From positions 1 through 64,000 of the forward strand of contig NZ_CANLBS010000018.1 of the NCBI RefSeq assembly GCF_947488945.1: a DNA stretch of 64,000 bases. The letters run 5' to 3'. The position numbers and the translations under genes were made by a program. Below are positions 8,208 to 16,161 of the stretch, in pieces. How positions within the stretch are numbered: position 1 is the first letter of the stretch; each line of letters begins with the position of its first letter. The notes beneath the pieces are model-generated. The model was not told the origin of the DNA and made no database searches. It saw only the letters and a list, made by a program, of their open reading frames with translations. Source of the stretch: an uncultured Streptomyces sp. (GTDB taxonomy: Bacteria; Actinomycetota; Actinomycetes; Streptomycetales; Streptomycetaceae).

Positions 8208-9562
8208 CGGTAACGCCTCAGCAGCGTCTCGAAGCAGTCCGCTCCGAACCGCAGCGCGTCCACCGGAACCCGTTCGTCGGGGGCGTGCAGCAGCCAGCGG
8301 TGCGGGGCCCCGGCCGGCAGGAGCAAAGGGGTCCAGCCGAAGCAGGTGATGCCCAGCTGGGCGAAGAGGCGGGCGTCGGTCGAGGCCGTCGTCATCATCG
8401 GTACCGGCACGCCGCCGGGGTCCTTCTCGGCGAGGATGCCGGCCAGGGTGTCGTAGAAGCCGTCGAGAACCGGGGGCGGCATCTCCTCGCCGAGCACCAG
8501 GATCTTTGCGTCGAGGGGGAATCCGACCAGCTCCGAGAGGTCGGCGACGAACCGTTCCGGCGGGTAAGGGCCGGGGAGGAGACGGCCGTCGAGTTCGACG
8601 TCGATCTCGGCCGGCAGAACGTTGGTGGCGACGCCTCCCCGCAGGACCGTGGGGTTGACCGAATGGCGGATGACCGAGCGGAAGTACTGGGCGTCGCGGG
8701 CGGGCAGGGCGTCCAGTGCGGCGGGGTCCGCGGGGTTCTCCCGCAGTCGTGCGAGCCCCGCGGCCGCGGGGCCGGGCAGCCGGCTGGCCAGTGCGGTGAG
8801 GAGTTGCTCGACGACCGGGGTGATGACCGGTGGCAGTCCGCCCGGCTCCAGGGCCGACAGCAGGCGGGTCAGCCGGCGCACGGCGGTGTCGGGGCCGGCG
8901 ACCCGCGAGCCGTGTCCGGCGGGCCCCCGCAGAGTGACACGCAGCCAGCAGGCCCGCTTCTCCGCCACGACGACGGGGTGCACACGCAGCGCGCCGCCCA
9001 GGTCGAGCCCCGCACCGCCCTCCTCGCCGATCGCGTAGCGGGCTCCGGCGAACAGTTCGGGATGCTCGCGGAGCAGGTACGAGGCGCCCGCGGTGGAGCC
9101 GGACTCCTCGTCGCTGACCACGGCCAACACGATGTCCCCGGCCGGCGGCTCGCCGCCTACGCTCAGGCGGTGCAGGGCCGCCGTCATCATCGCCAACGGT
9201 CCCTTCATGTCGACCGCGCCGCGCCCCCAGACCTCCTGGCCGCCGCGGCCGTCGGGTACGAGGTCGCCGCTGTGGGCGGGACGGCTCCAGGGCTGCCCCG
9301 CGGTGGGGACCACGTCGGTGTGGGCGTGCAGCACCAGGGGCGGCGCCTCCCCCCGCCCCTCGAGCCGGGCCACCAGGTTGGGCCGGTCCCGGTCACCGGC
9401 CAGGACACGCGTGTGCAGCCCGGCGTCCGAGAGCTGGTCACGCAGCCACATGGTGCACGCGGCCGTCTCGCCGGGCGGGTTGGTGGTGTCGTGGCGGATG
9501 AGCCGGCGGGTCGTCCCGACCACGTCCGCTATGGCGAGGGACTGCCTCGCGGGGGCGTTCAC
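8204..9562 (-). CDS. M20-family metallo-amidase/peptidase (ArgE/DapE type)
   Basis: This is a 452-residue zinc hydrolase with the metal-binding HTD (81-83) in LVLHAHTDVVP, the second metal Asp in GRGAVDMKG and the catalytic DEESGS. The internal dimerisation domain has GPAGHGSRV. It is distinct from the LysK-type M20 enzyme at 18060-19175, so the cluster has two. The LysK homologue should release the product from LysW, which leaves this one to remove an N-acyl group, possibly the one added by the adjacent GNAT, or to cleave a dipeptide. GTG start at 9560-9562 overlaps the thioesterase stop. Confidence 0.82.
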   Translation of the reverse strand: MNAPARQSLAIADVVGTTRRLIRHDTTNPPGETAACTMWLRDQLSDAGLHTRVLAGDRDRPNLVARLEGRGEAPPLVLHAHTDVVPTAGQPWSRPAHSGDLVPDGRGGQEVWGRGAVDMKGPLAMMTAALHRLSVGGEPPAGDIVLAVVSDEESGSTAGASYLLREHPELFAGARYAIGEEGGAGLDLGGALRVHPVVVAEKRACWLRVTLRGPAGHGSRVAGPDTAVRRLTRLLSALEPGGLPPVITPVVEQLLTALASRLPGPAAAGLARLRENPADPAALDALPARDAQYFRSVIRHSVNPTVLRGGVATNVLPAEIDVELDGRLLPGPYPPERFVADLSELVGFPLDAKILVLGEEMPPPVLDGFYDTLAGILAEKDPGGVPVPMMTTASTDARLFAQLGITCFGWTPLLLPAGAPHRWLLHAPDERVPVDALRFGADCFETLLRRYR

Positions 9563-10347
9563 GCGTTCCCGCCGTCGGCGGCGGGGTGCGGGGAGACCGC
9601 CGCCAGGCGTGAGGACGCGTCGGCGAGATCGGTCCCGACGAGGTCGACCAGGGGGCCTGGGGCCGCCATGAAGGCGTGGTGGTCGCCGTCCATGTCAACG
9701 AGGCGGAACTCACCGGTGTAAGCGGACCACGCCTCCATGGCCGCGCGCGGTATCTCCGGGCGCTGCCGCCAGTGCAGGGCGGTGATGGCACTCGGCAGCC
9801 TCTCGGGAGCCGACATCGTGTAGTGACGACTGGCTTCCAGGTCGCCCTCCAGTACGTCCAGGGCCAGGTCGAGCAGGAGCGGCGAGGGCTCCTGGCCCAG
9901 GGCGCGGGCGATGCGGCTCAGCTCGTCCGTGAGCCCCCGCCGGTCCAGTTCGAGGAACCGGTCGCTGGGGCACAGGTGCGGAGGGAGCTGGGCGGAGACG
10001 TACAGGCGCTCGGGTGCCGGCAGGCCGTCACGGGCCAGGCGGCGGGCGGTGGCATGCACGGGCAGGCTCGCGGCGCAGTGCCCGAAGAAGGCGAACGGCC
10101 GGTCCAGGTAGGGCTCCAGGGCGGCTGCGGCCTCATCCGCGAACTCCTCGAACGTCGCGGGGTGCGGTTCGCGCATCCGGTTCTCCCGGCCCGGAGGCTG
10201 GAGCACCACCACGCCCGTCGCACCGATGCGCCGCGGCCACGCGGCGTACATGGAGGCGCCCATGCCGCCGTACGGGAAGCAGAAGAGGCGGGTGGCGGCC
10301 TCCGGGTCCGGGTCGCGCAGCAGCCAGCGGGAACGAGGCACGGTCAT
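9559..10347 (-). CDS. Type II thioesterase with Cys in place of the nucleophilic Ser
   Basis: This is a 262-residue alpha/beta hydrolase of the external thioesterase (TEII) family, the kind that edits mis-primed NRPS carriers or off-loads intermediates. The start FCFPYGGMGAS (22-32) is typical. The nucleophile elbow reads GHCAAS with Cys91 (codon TGC) where most family members have GHSMGA. The histidine lies in DGDHHAFM near the C terminus. A Cys nucleophile is known in a minority of such enzymes and can favour acyl transfer or altered hydrolysis. The ATG overlaps the NRPS stop (ATGA). Confidence 0.88.
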   Translation of the reverse strand: MTVPRSRWLLRDPDPEAATRLFCFPYGGMGASMYAAWPRRIGATGVVVLQPPGRENRMREPHPATFEEFADEAAAALEPYLDRPFAFFGHCAASLPVHATARRLARDGLPAPERLYVSAQLPPHLCPSDRFLELDRRGLTDELSRIARALGQEPSPLLLDLALDVLEGDLEASRHYTMSAPERLPSAITALHWRQRPEIPRAAMEAWSAYTGEFRLVDMDGDHHAFMAAPGPLVDLVGTDLADASSRLAAVSPHPAADGGNA

Positions 10348-12233
10348 TCCTCCTCGGAGGGATTGTCGTCGGTGACGGTGGCGGCGAGACCGGCCACGGT
10401 CGGGGCAAGATAGAACTGGCGCATCGTCAGATCGCTGTCGTACGCGAGGTTGACCTGTTCGACGATGCGCACGGCGAGCAGGGAGTTGCCCCCGAGCTGG
10501 AAGAAGTCGTCGTCGACGCCGATGCCCTCGACACCGAGGACCTCCTGCCACAGCGAGGTCAGCCGCGAGCCGAGTGGGCCGTCGGGCAGGCGCAGGGGCG
10601 CGTCCAGGTCCGCGGGGCGTTGCCGGGTACGGGGGCGTTCCAGCTCGGCCCGGTCGACCTTCCCGTTCGCCGTGAGCGGCAGGGACTCCAGCAGGGTGAC
10701 CGAGCCGGGCACCGCGTAGGACGGCAGGAGGTCGGAGAGTTCGGCCCGCAGCCGGGCGAGGTCAGGGGTGCGGCCGGGCACGGGCACGACGAACGCGGCC
10801 AGGATCTTGCCGCCGGGCGAGGACTGCCCGACCACCACGGCGTCCGCCACCGTCTCGTCGGCGGTGAACACCGCTTCCACCTCGCCCGGTTCGATACGGA
10901 AGCCGCGGATCTTCACCTGCTTGTCGGCCCGCCCCAGGAACTCGATCACGCCGTCCGGGCGGCGCCTGACGAGGTCCCCGGTGCGGTACATCCGCCGGCC
11001 GGGGTGCGCCGTGCGGGGGTCCGGGAGAAAGCGCTCCGCGGTGAGCGCGGGCCGGTTCAGGTAGCCGAGCGCCACACCGGACCCGGCGGCGTACAGCTCG
11101 CCCACCGCGCCGTCCGGCACCGGCTCCAGATCGTCGTCGAGCACGTACACACGGGTGCCGCGGATCGCGCGGCCGATGGGCAGCGGCGACTCGACCGGTG
11201 TGCGGACCGTTCCGCAGCAGGTGAAGGTGGTGTTCTCGGTCGGTCCGTAGCCGTTGATGAGCCGCACCCCGGGGAGGGCCGCAAGAACGCGCTCGGCATG
11301 GGCCGGCGACAGCACGTCACCGCCGGCGAGCAGCGCACGCAACGAGGTCATCGCGGCGACCGGCCCGTCCGCCATCTGGTGGAACAGCCCGGCCGTCAGC
11401 CAGAGGATCGTGACCCCTTCCGCGGCGACCCCGGCCGCCAGCTCCCGCAGCGACGGCTCGCCGGGGGGCTGTACGACCAGAGTGCAGCCGTTGCACAAAG
11501 CCCCCCAGATCTCCAGGGTGGAGGCGTCGAAGGCGAGCGGGGCGAAGAGCAGGAACACGTCGTCGTCGGCGATGTCCAGGTAGTCGGGCTCCACCACCAG
11601 GCGCGTCACACCGGCGTGCGGGACGGCGGCCCCCTTGGGCTTGCCCGTGGAACCGGAGGTGTAGGCGACGTAGGCGACGTCATCGGTGGTGACGCGCACC
11701 TCAGGGGTGGTCGGCGGGCACCGGCCGATCACCTCGTCCTCTCCGTCCAGCAGAACGGTCCGGCAACTCCCGGCGAGGTCCCCGGCGAACGCGGTCCGCG
11801 TCACGACGGCCCGCGCGCCGGCGTCGGCCAGGACGTCGCGGCGCCGGGAGGCCGGATACCTCAGGTCCAGGGCGAGATAGGCCGCCCCGCACTTGAGGAT
11901 CGCCAGCAGGGTGGTGACCATGTCGAGCGACCGCTCCAGGTTCACCCCGACCACGTCCCCGGGGCGCACTCCCGTGGTCAGAAGGTGGTGGGCGATCCGG
12001 TTGCTCCGTTCCTCCAGACCGGCGTAGGTGAGGCCGGCCCCGTCGCTCCCGGCCATGCGTACGGCCGTCGCGCCGGGGCGACGGGCCACCTGGGCGGCGA
12101 CCGCGTGGTGCACCACCCCGCGGAAGCCGTCCTCGTCGCCCGGCAGTCCGCCGCCGGGAGACCGCTGCGTGTTCCGGGCATTCGCGTGCGCCGGGCGGTC
12201 GTCGCCCGCCTTCTGATGTGTGGTCGCTGTCAT
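10344..12233 (-). CDS. NRPS, adenylation-thiolation (A-T) didomain, valine-like pocket
   Basis: This is a loading-type NRPS of about 629 residues. The A domain shows A3 YTSGSTGKPKG, A4 FDASTLE, A5 NGYGPTENT, A8 with GRADKQVKIRGFR, and A10 PLTANGKVDR. The T domain has FFQLGGNSLLA with the phosphopantetheine Ser. Reading the specificity positions by eye against GrsA gives approximately D-A-L-W-L-A-G-T-F-K, closest to known valine codes. There is no condensation domain, so its aminoacyl group must be passed to the C domain of the NRPS at 21629. ATG 12231-12233 has GGGAG 9 nt upstream; an in-frame GTG lies two codons earlier. It is the first gene of the leftward operon. Confidence 0.88.
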   Translation of the reverse strand: MTATTHQKAGDDRPAHANARNTQRSPGGGLPGDEDGFRGVVHHAVAAQVARRPGATAVRMAGSDGAGLTYAGLEERSNRIAHHLLTTGVRPGDVVGVNLERSLDMVTTLLAILKCGAAYLALDLRYPASRRRDVLADAGARAVVTRTAFAGDLAGSCRTVLLDGEDEVIGRCPPTTPEVRVTTDDVAYVAYTSGSTGKPKGAAVPHAGVTRLVVEPDYLDIADDDVFLLFAPLAFDASTLEIWGALCNGCTLVVQPPGEPSLRELAAGVAAEGVTILWLTAGLFHQMADGPVAAMTSLRALLAGGDVLSPAHAERVLAALPGVRLINGYGPTENTTFTCCGTVRTPVESPLPIGRAIRGTRVYVLDDDLEPVPDGAVGELYAAGSGVALGYLNRPALTAERFLPDPRTAHPGRRMYRTGDLVRRRPDGVIEFLGRADKQVKIRGFRIEPGEVEAVFTADETVADAVVVGQSSPGGKILAAFVVPVPGRTPDLARLRAELSDLLPSYAVPGSVTLLESLPLTANGKVDRAELERPRTRQRPADLDAPLRLPDGPLGSRLTSLWQEVLGVEGIGVDDDFFQLGGNSLLAVRIVEQVNLAYDSDLTMRQFYLAPTVAGLAATVTDDNPSEEE

Positions 12234-12239
12234 TCCCAC

Positions 12240-12777
12240 TCGCTCCCGTCACGCGCGGCCGATGCCGCGAGCGGCCTCCGAGGCCGCGAGAAATGAGTCC
12301 GATCAGGACGCTAGGCCGTGGCGAGGAGGGCGGACCAGCAACAGAACCGCGCTTCTGCTCGGAGGCCGGGGAGCACGGTGATGGCACGGGTCAACGTCCC
12401 GCTTACCTCCGAAACAAACACGCCACCCGGCACACGGTCCGGCCGCCGGCGCCGCAATGGGCCACGAGCTGGGAATAATGCGCGCCGATCACACGCGGTC
12501 GCGGTGCGAGATTCGGCCACTCCGAAAAGATCATGGAATAGGTGCGACGCTCACGTTTGTTCACTGCATGCCGGGGGACCCGACAAGGAGTTCCTTTGCC
12601 TTGCCGGAAGGGTGTCGAATTGCGTGGAGGAGTAGGCTCACTTGTTCGTGGGGCCGCCGCCCGGAAGCGCACCGTCGGACCGACAGGTGTAGGCACCAAG
12701 GCGAACACGGCAAGCACCTCGTGGGATTGACGCGTACGGTCTGAACGCACATCGAATCCAGCACACTGCAACTCAAA
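12240..12777. promoter_or_regulatory. Divergent intergenic region between the NRPS operon and the LuxR regulator
   Basis: About 540 bp contain no convincing gene and must hold the promoters of both the leftward operon and the regulator gene. A short palindrome AAGGAgtTCCTT lies at 12585-12596. A possible -35 TTGACG at 12727-12732 precedes the regulator, without a clear -10. These assignments are tentative. Confidence 0.4.
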
Positions 12778-13569
12778 ATGACGAACAAGGGAACCGCATT
12801 GGGCACCTTAATCGCTGCAGAAGATGGGCTTCACAACCATGCGACAGACGAGTCGGGAACCTCCGGCAGAATGCGCTCCGGGGGCTTACGGATTCCGCAG
12901 AATGCGACGCAGCGCATTCTCGTGTGCGGCCGCCTTCCGATCATGCGGGACGCGATCTGCGGCTTCATCCGCAGTGAGCCCGGCATGGAGGTCGTCGGCG
13001 CGACCGACAGCGGCACGGACGCCGTCTCGCTGGCGCGTACGGCCCTCCCCCATGTCGTCATCACGGAACTCGACCTGGTGAGCCTGTCAGGGGTCGGCCT
13101 CATCCAGAAGCTCCGCCAGGACGGGGGCGGTCCGGCACCGCGCGTCATCGCGTTCACCCTGGGCGTGGACGACGAGATGCTCACCAGGATCATCCACGCC
13201 GGCGTCAACGGCGTGCTGGCCGAGAGCGCGACCCGCCACGAGGTCGTCGCCGCCGTGCACGCCGCGGCGAAGGGGTACATGTCCCTCGCCCCGCAGCTCG
13301 CGCAGCGCCTGATCGAATGGTTCCGGCTGAACAACGGGCACTTCGACGAACGGCTGCGGCAATCTGCGAGTACGCTCACCTCCCGCGAGCGTGAGGTGCT
13401 GACACTCATGGCGCGCGGGCGCACCATGGAGCACATAGCCGAGAAGCTGTGCATCGAGATGACCACCGTGCGGACCCACATCTACCGCATGCGTACCAAG
13501 CTCGTCATCCACGACCGGGCCCAACTGGTGGCCTTCGCCTACCGAGCCGGTCTCATGCAGGCCGCCTGA
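12778..13569 (+). CDS. LuxR-family atypical response regulator, probable pathway activator
   Basis: The protein has a degenerate receiver domain (about residues 46-160) and a C-terminal LuxR helix-turn-helix (TLTSREREVLTLMARGRT, about 198-215). The phosphoacceptor Asp is replaced by Glu97 (VVITELDL), the acidic pair is missing (LVCGRLP) and the conserved Lys is replaced (VLAES). It is therefore probably not switched by phosphorylation. Codons 11 and 37 are TTA (12808-12810, 12886-12888), the rare leucine codon read by bldA tRNA, which would tie the cluster to development. ATG 12778 has a weak ribosome site; a TTG at 12799 has AAGGGA 6 nt upstream and could be the true start, leaving both TTA codons inside the gene. 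Confidence 0.87.
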   Translation: MTNKGTALGTLIAAEDGLHNHATDESGTSGRMRSGGLRIPQNATQRILVCGRLPIMRDAICGFIRSEPGMEVVGATDSGTDAVSLARTALPHVVITELDLVSLSGVGLIQKLRQDGGGPAPRVIAFTLGVDDEMLTRIIHAGVNGVLAESATRHEVVAAVHAAAKGYMSLAPQLAQRLIEWFRLNNGHFDERLRQSASTLTSREREVLTLMARGRTMEHIAEKLCIEMTTVRTHIYRMRTKLVIHDRAQLVAFAYRAGLMQAA

Positions 13570-14112
13570 ACGCCTCCGCCGGCCGCATGTGCGCCGCGGG
13601 TCCCGCCGGCCGCCGTCGTCGTCGGGGCAGCGCGGTCGGCCGGGAGCGCGCCCACCTCCGTGCGGGGGCCCGCACCGGGCCACCTGCTCCGCGGTCCGGC
13701 CCCCGCGCGACGCCCGCCGTCGGCCCCCGCGGGCAGGACGTGCGGCGACATACAGAAGCCGGTGGCGATCCGCTCCGGACCATGACCAGTCCCGCGCGGC
13801 CGAAGCGGCCCAGGCCCGGTGGAGCAGACGGCGGTCGGCCGGTGGCATCAGCGGGATCAGCCCGTAACCGTGCCCGGGGAGGACCGACCACCCCCGAACC
13901 CTCGGCGGCACCCTGGATCTTGGGACGCGACCCGGCGGGCGGCACGGGGAACGTACCCTCCGCCCGGACCGGCAGAGGGCACGTCCGCATGCACGCCCCA
14001 CCTGCCGCCGCGCCCGGACGAGCCGGCGGGGTCAGGGCTCGCTCCGGCACCGGCGGGACCGGACACGGGTCCGTGCCTCACGTCCGACGGCGAACGCCGG
14101 CTCCCCCCACGG
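13570..14112. other. Gene-free convergent region
   Basis: This GC-rich stretch lies between the 3' ends of the regulator (plus) and the sulfotransferase (minus). Open frames here have the extreme Arg/Pro/Gly composition of out-of-frame GC-rich DNA and no recognisable domain. GCCGGCCGC and nearby GC-rich inverted segments just after the regulator stop could terminate transcription. Confidence 0.4.
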
Positions 14113-14850
14113 CTACGCGGGCAGCGCCTCCGCCAGGAGCTTCTCGTAGAACGGCAGGTGGTGGCTGAGGTAGCCGGCCAGCCGCTCGTCGCTCTCCACG
14201 TCGATCGCGTAGGCGTTCTCCTTGGTGTGCACGCCACGGCTGACGCTCGCGTCGCGGTGCCAGCGGGCCGACGGCGCCCACTCGCCACGCTCCCCGCTGT
14301 TCCAGGTGAGGGCCCCGGCGTCGTAGGCCAGCCCCACCGCGTCGCAGTAAGCCCTGACGGTCGCCTCCGGCCGCTCGGCGAACCGGTCGCCGTCGATGAC
14401 CATGGGGGTGCGCCCGGTCGCGTTCCGTACCGCCTCGAACAGCTCGTGAACGGCTTCGAACCCGATCTGGTGGAGCCGCACATCCGGATTCAAGGCGTGG
14501 TAGGAGGCGATGGTCTTCTTCGGATGCCGGATCAGGAACGTGTGGACGGCATCGCGTGCGAGGAATTCCCGATCGGCCAGCACCCCGGGGTACCGCTCGT
14601 CGGTGGTGTCCTTGAAGAAGACACGCCGCTCCCGGTTCAGGTCGCGCAGCGCCGCCACGAGTTCGTCCTCGGTGGCCGTTTCCCGCCCCCCCACCTCGCA
14701 CCTGCCGAACTCGGCCAGGTAGGAGAACGGTTCGTGCACGACGCCGAGGTCGCCGCGCTCCCCCATCACCCGGAAAAAGGCCGTGGACCGGCTCCGTGGA
14801 ACGCTCCACAGAGCCAGCATCGGCTTACCGGCGTTCTCTTCCTGTGCCAT
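14113..14850 (-). CDS. PAPS-dependent sulfotransferase
   Basis: This is a 245-residue cytosolic sulfotransferase. The 5'-phosphosulfate-binding loop is SVPRSRSTA (16-24), and the 3'-phosphate-binding segment is RHPKKTIAS (108-116). It also has a conserved HEPFSYL. It transfers sulfate from PAPS to a hydroxyl. With cysC-cysD-cysN and a PAP phosphatase in the same cluster, the likely acceptor is a hydroxyl next to the C6 amine of the LysW-derived heptanoate. The sulfate would then act as a leaving group for aziridine closure, as shown for vazabitide and azinomycin. It is transcribed alone and leftward, divergent from lysW across about 250 bp. Confidence 0.85.
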   Translation of the reverse strand: MAQEENAGKPMLALWSVPRSRSTAFFRVMGERGDLGVVHEPFSYLAEFGRCEVGGRETATEDELVAALRDLNRERRVFFKDTTDERYPGVLADREFLARDAVHTFLIRHPKKTIASYHALNPDVRLHQIGFEAVHELFEAVRNATGRTPMVIDGDRFAERPEATVRAYCDAVGLAYDAGALTWNSGERGEWAPSARWHRDASVSRGVHTKENAYAIDVESDERLAGYLSHHLPFYEKLLAEALPA

Positions 14851-15097
14851 GGACCCTCCACAGTTCTGTGACGGAATCTCCGCGTCGAACGGATCTTATG
14901 TCCCGGACAGACGGTCCCAGACCTCCGAACGGCCAGGTGCGCAGGACGGATTACCCGGTGTCGTCACTGTGTTGAGGGCGGCAGCGATTGTTCCACCTGG
15001 TGCGCATTCCACAGCCGCCGGGGGCGCGGCAGAATGTGTCAAGGAAAGGCCGGCCGGACCGGATTTCCATATCTTCCGAAATGAACGGAGAGCGAAT
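14851..15097. promoter_or_regulatory. Divergent promoter region, sulfotransferase / lysW operon
   Basis: These 247 bp separate the divergent sulfotransferase and lysW genes and presumably carry both promoters. A good ribosome site (GGAGAG) lies before lysW. I could not identify a convincing -35/-10 pair or operator by eye. Confidence 0.4.
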
Positions 15098-15262
15098 ATG
15101 GCTTCATGCCCGGAATGCAACGTCGAAATTTCCGCGCCGAACGTCTCGGCGGTGAGCGAGATCATCGAGTGCGGGGACTGCCGCAGCGAGCTCGAAGTCG
15201 TCGGTGTCAGCCCGTTGCGGCTGGCGACGGCGCCCGAGATCGAAGAGGACTGGGGCGAGTAG
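15098..15262 (+). CDS. lysW: LysW-type amino-group carrier protein (AmCP)
   Basis: This 54-residue carrier protein has a zinc ribbon (CPEC at 4-7, CGDC near 25-28) and the diagnostic C-terminal EDWGE. The terminal Glu side chain forms an isopeptide bond with the amino group of the substrate, protecting it while the other end is modified. In Thermus and archaea LysW serves lysine or arginine synthesis. Streptomyces makes lysine through diaminopimelate, so a LysW here marks secondary metabolism. It is the first gene of a tightly packed rightward set with lysX, lysY, lysZ and lysK homologues. Confidence 0.95.
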   Translation: MASCPECNVEISAPNVSAVSEIIECGDCRSELEVVGVSPLRLATAPEIEEDWGE

Positions 15263-15264
15263 GC

Positions 15265-16161
15265 GTGCCGCAGTCCGCAGTACGCCTCGCGCTCGTCGCT
15301 TCCCGGATTCGCTCCGACGAGAAGCTCCTGCTGGCCGCCGCGGAGAAGCAGGCGGTGCCGGTCACCGTGGTGGACAGCCGGACCCTCACCTGTGCTCTGG
15401 ACGCGGGCCGGCCGGAGTGGGACCTCGCGCTCAACCGCGAGATCGGCTACGCCCGCGCCCTCTACGCCGCGCGCGGCATCGAGGCCGCGAACGGCACCGT
15501 GGTCAACAGCGCCCGTGCCACGGAGCTGTGCGGCGACAAGTGGCAGACCTCGGTCGCCCTGGCCCGCTCCGGGGTGGCGACCCCCCGCACGGTCCTGGCC
15601 CTCACACCCGAGGCCGCCCTGGACGCGCTGTCCGAAGTGGGGTATCCCGCTGTCCTGAAACCGCTCGTCGGCTCCTGGGGTCGGCTGGTGACCCCGGTCG
15701 CCGACGAGGCGACGGCCCGGCTGATCCTGGAGTACGTCTCCGCCCTGCCGCATCCGACGTCCCACATCGTCTACGCGCAGGCGATGGTGGACAAGCGGGG
15801 GCGCGATCTGCGGGTCGCCGTCATCGGCGGCCGTGCGGTCGCCGCGGCCCACCGGTCGGGTCCGGAGTGGCGCACCAACGTCCATCTGGGGGCCACCGCG
15901 CGGGTCTGCGCCCTCACTCCGGAACTGGATCGGCTGGCCGTCGACGCGGCCGCCGCCGTCGGCGCCGAGATCGCGGGCGTGGACATCGTGGAGGACGCGG
16001 ACGGCCGTCCCTTCGTGCTGGAGGTCAACCACGGTTTCGAGTTCACCGGTCTCCAGCAGAGCCTGGGGCGGACTGTCGACGTCGCCGGGGAGATCGTGGC
16101 CTACCTGGCAGGGCGTTCAAAGACGCTCATGGCCCTCGACGCACAAGGAGCGGTCGCATGA
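15265..16161 (+). CDS. lysX: LysX-like ATP-grasp ligase, LysW-glutamate synthase
   Basis: This is a 298-residue ATP-grasp enzyme of the RimK/LysX family that joins the alpha-amino group of glutamate (or an analogue) to the C-terminal Glu of LysW. ATP-grasp elements visible include GYPAVLKPLVGSWGR, the strand YAQAMVDKRGRDLRVAVIGG and the metal-binding FVLEVNHGFEF near the C terminus. GTG 15265 starts 2 bp after the lysW stop and is in frame with the domain start. Longer upstream in-frame starts overlap lysW and are less likely. Glutamate as substrate is inferred from known DADH-type pathways. Confidence 0.92.
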   Translation: MPQSAVRLALVASRIRSDEKLLLAAAEKQAVPVTVVDSRTLTCALDAGRPEWDLALNREIGYARALYAARGIEAANGTVVNSARATELCGDKWQTSVALARSGVATPRTVLALTPEAALDALSEVGYPAVLKPLVGSWGRLVTPVADEATARLILEYVSALPHPTSHIVYAQAMVDKRGRDLRVAVIGGRAVAAAHRSGPEWRTNVHLGATARVCALTPELDRLAVDAAAAVGAEIAGVDIVEDADGRPFVLEVNHGFEFTGLQQSLGRTVDVAGEIVAYLAGRSKTLMALDAQGAVA

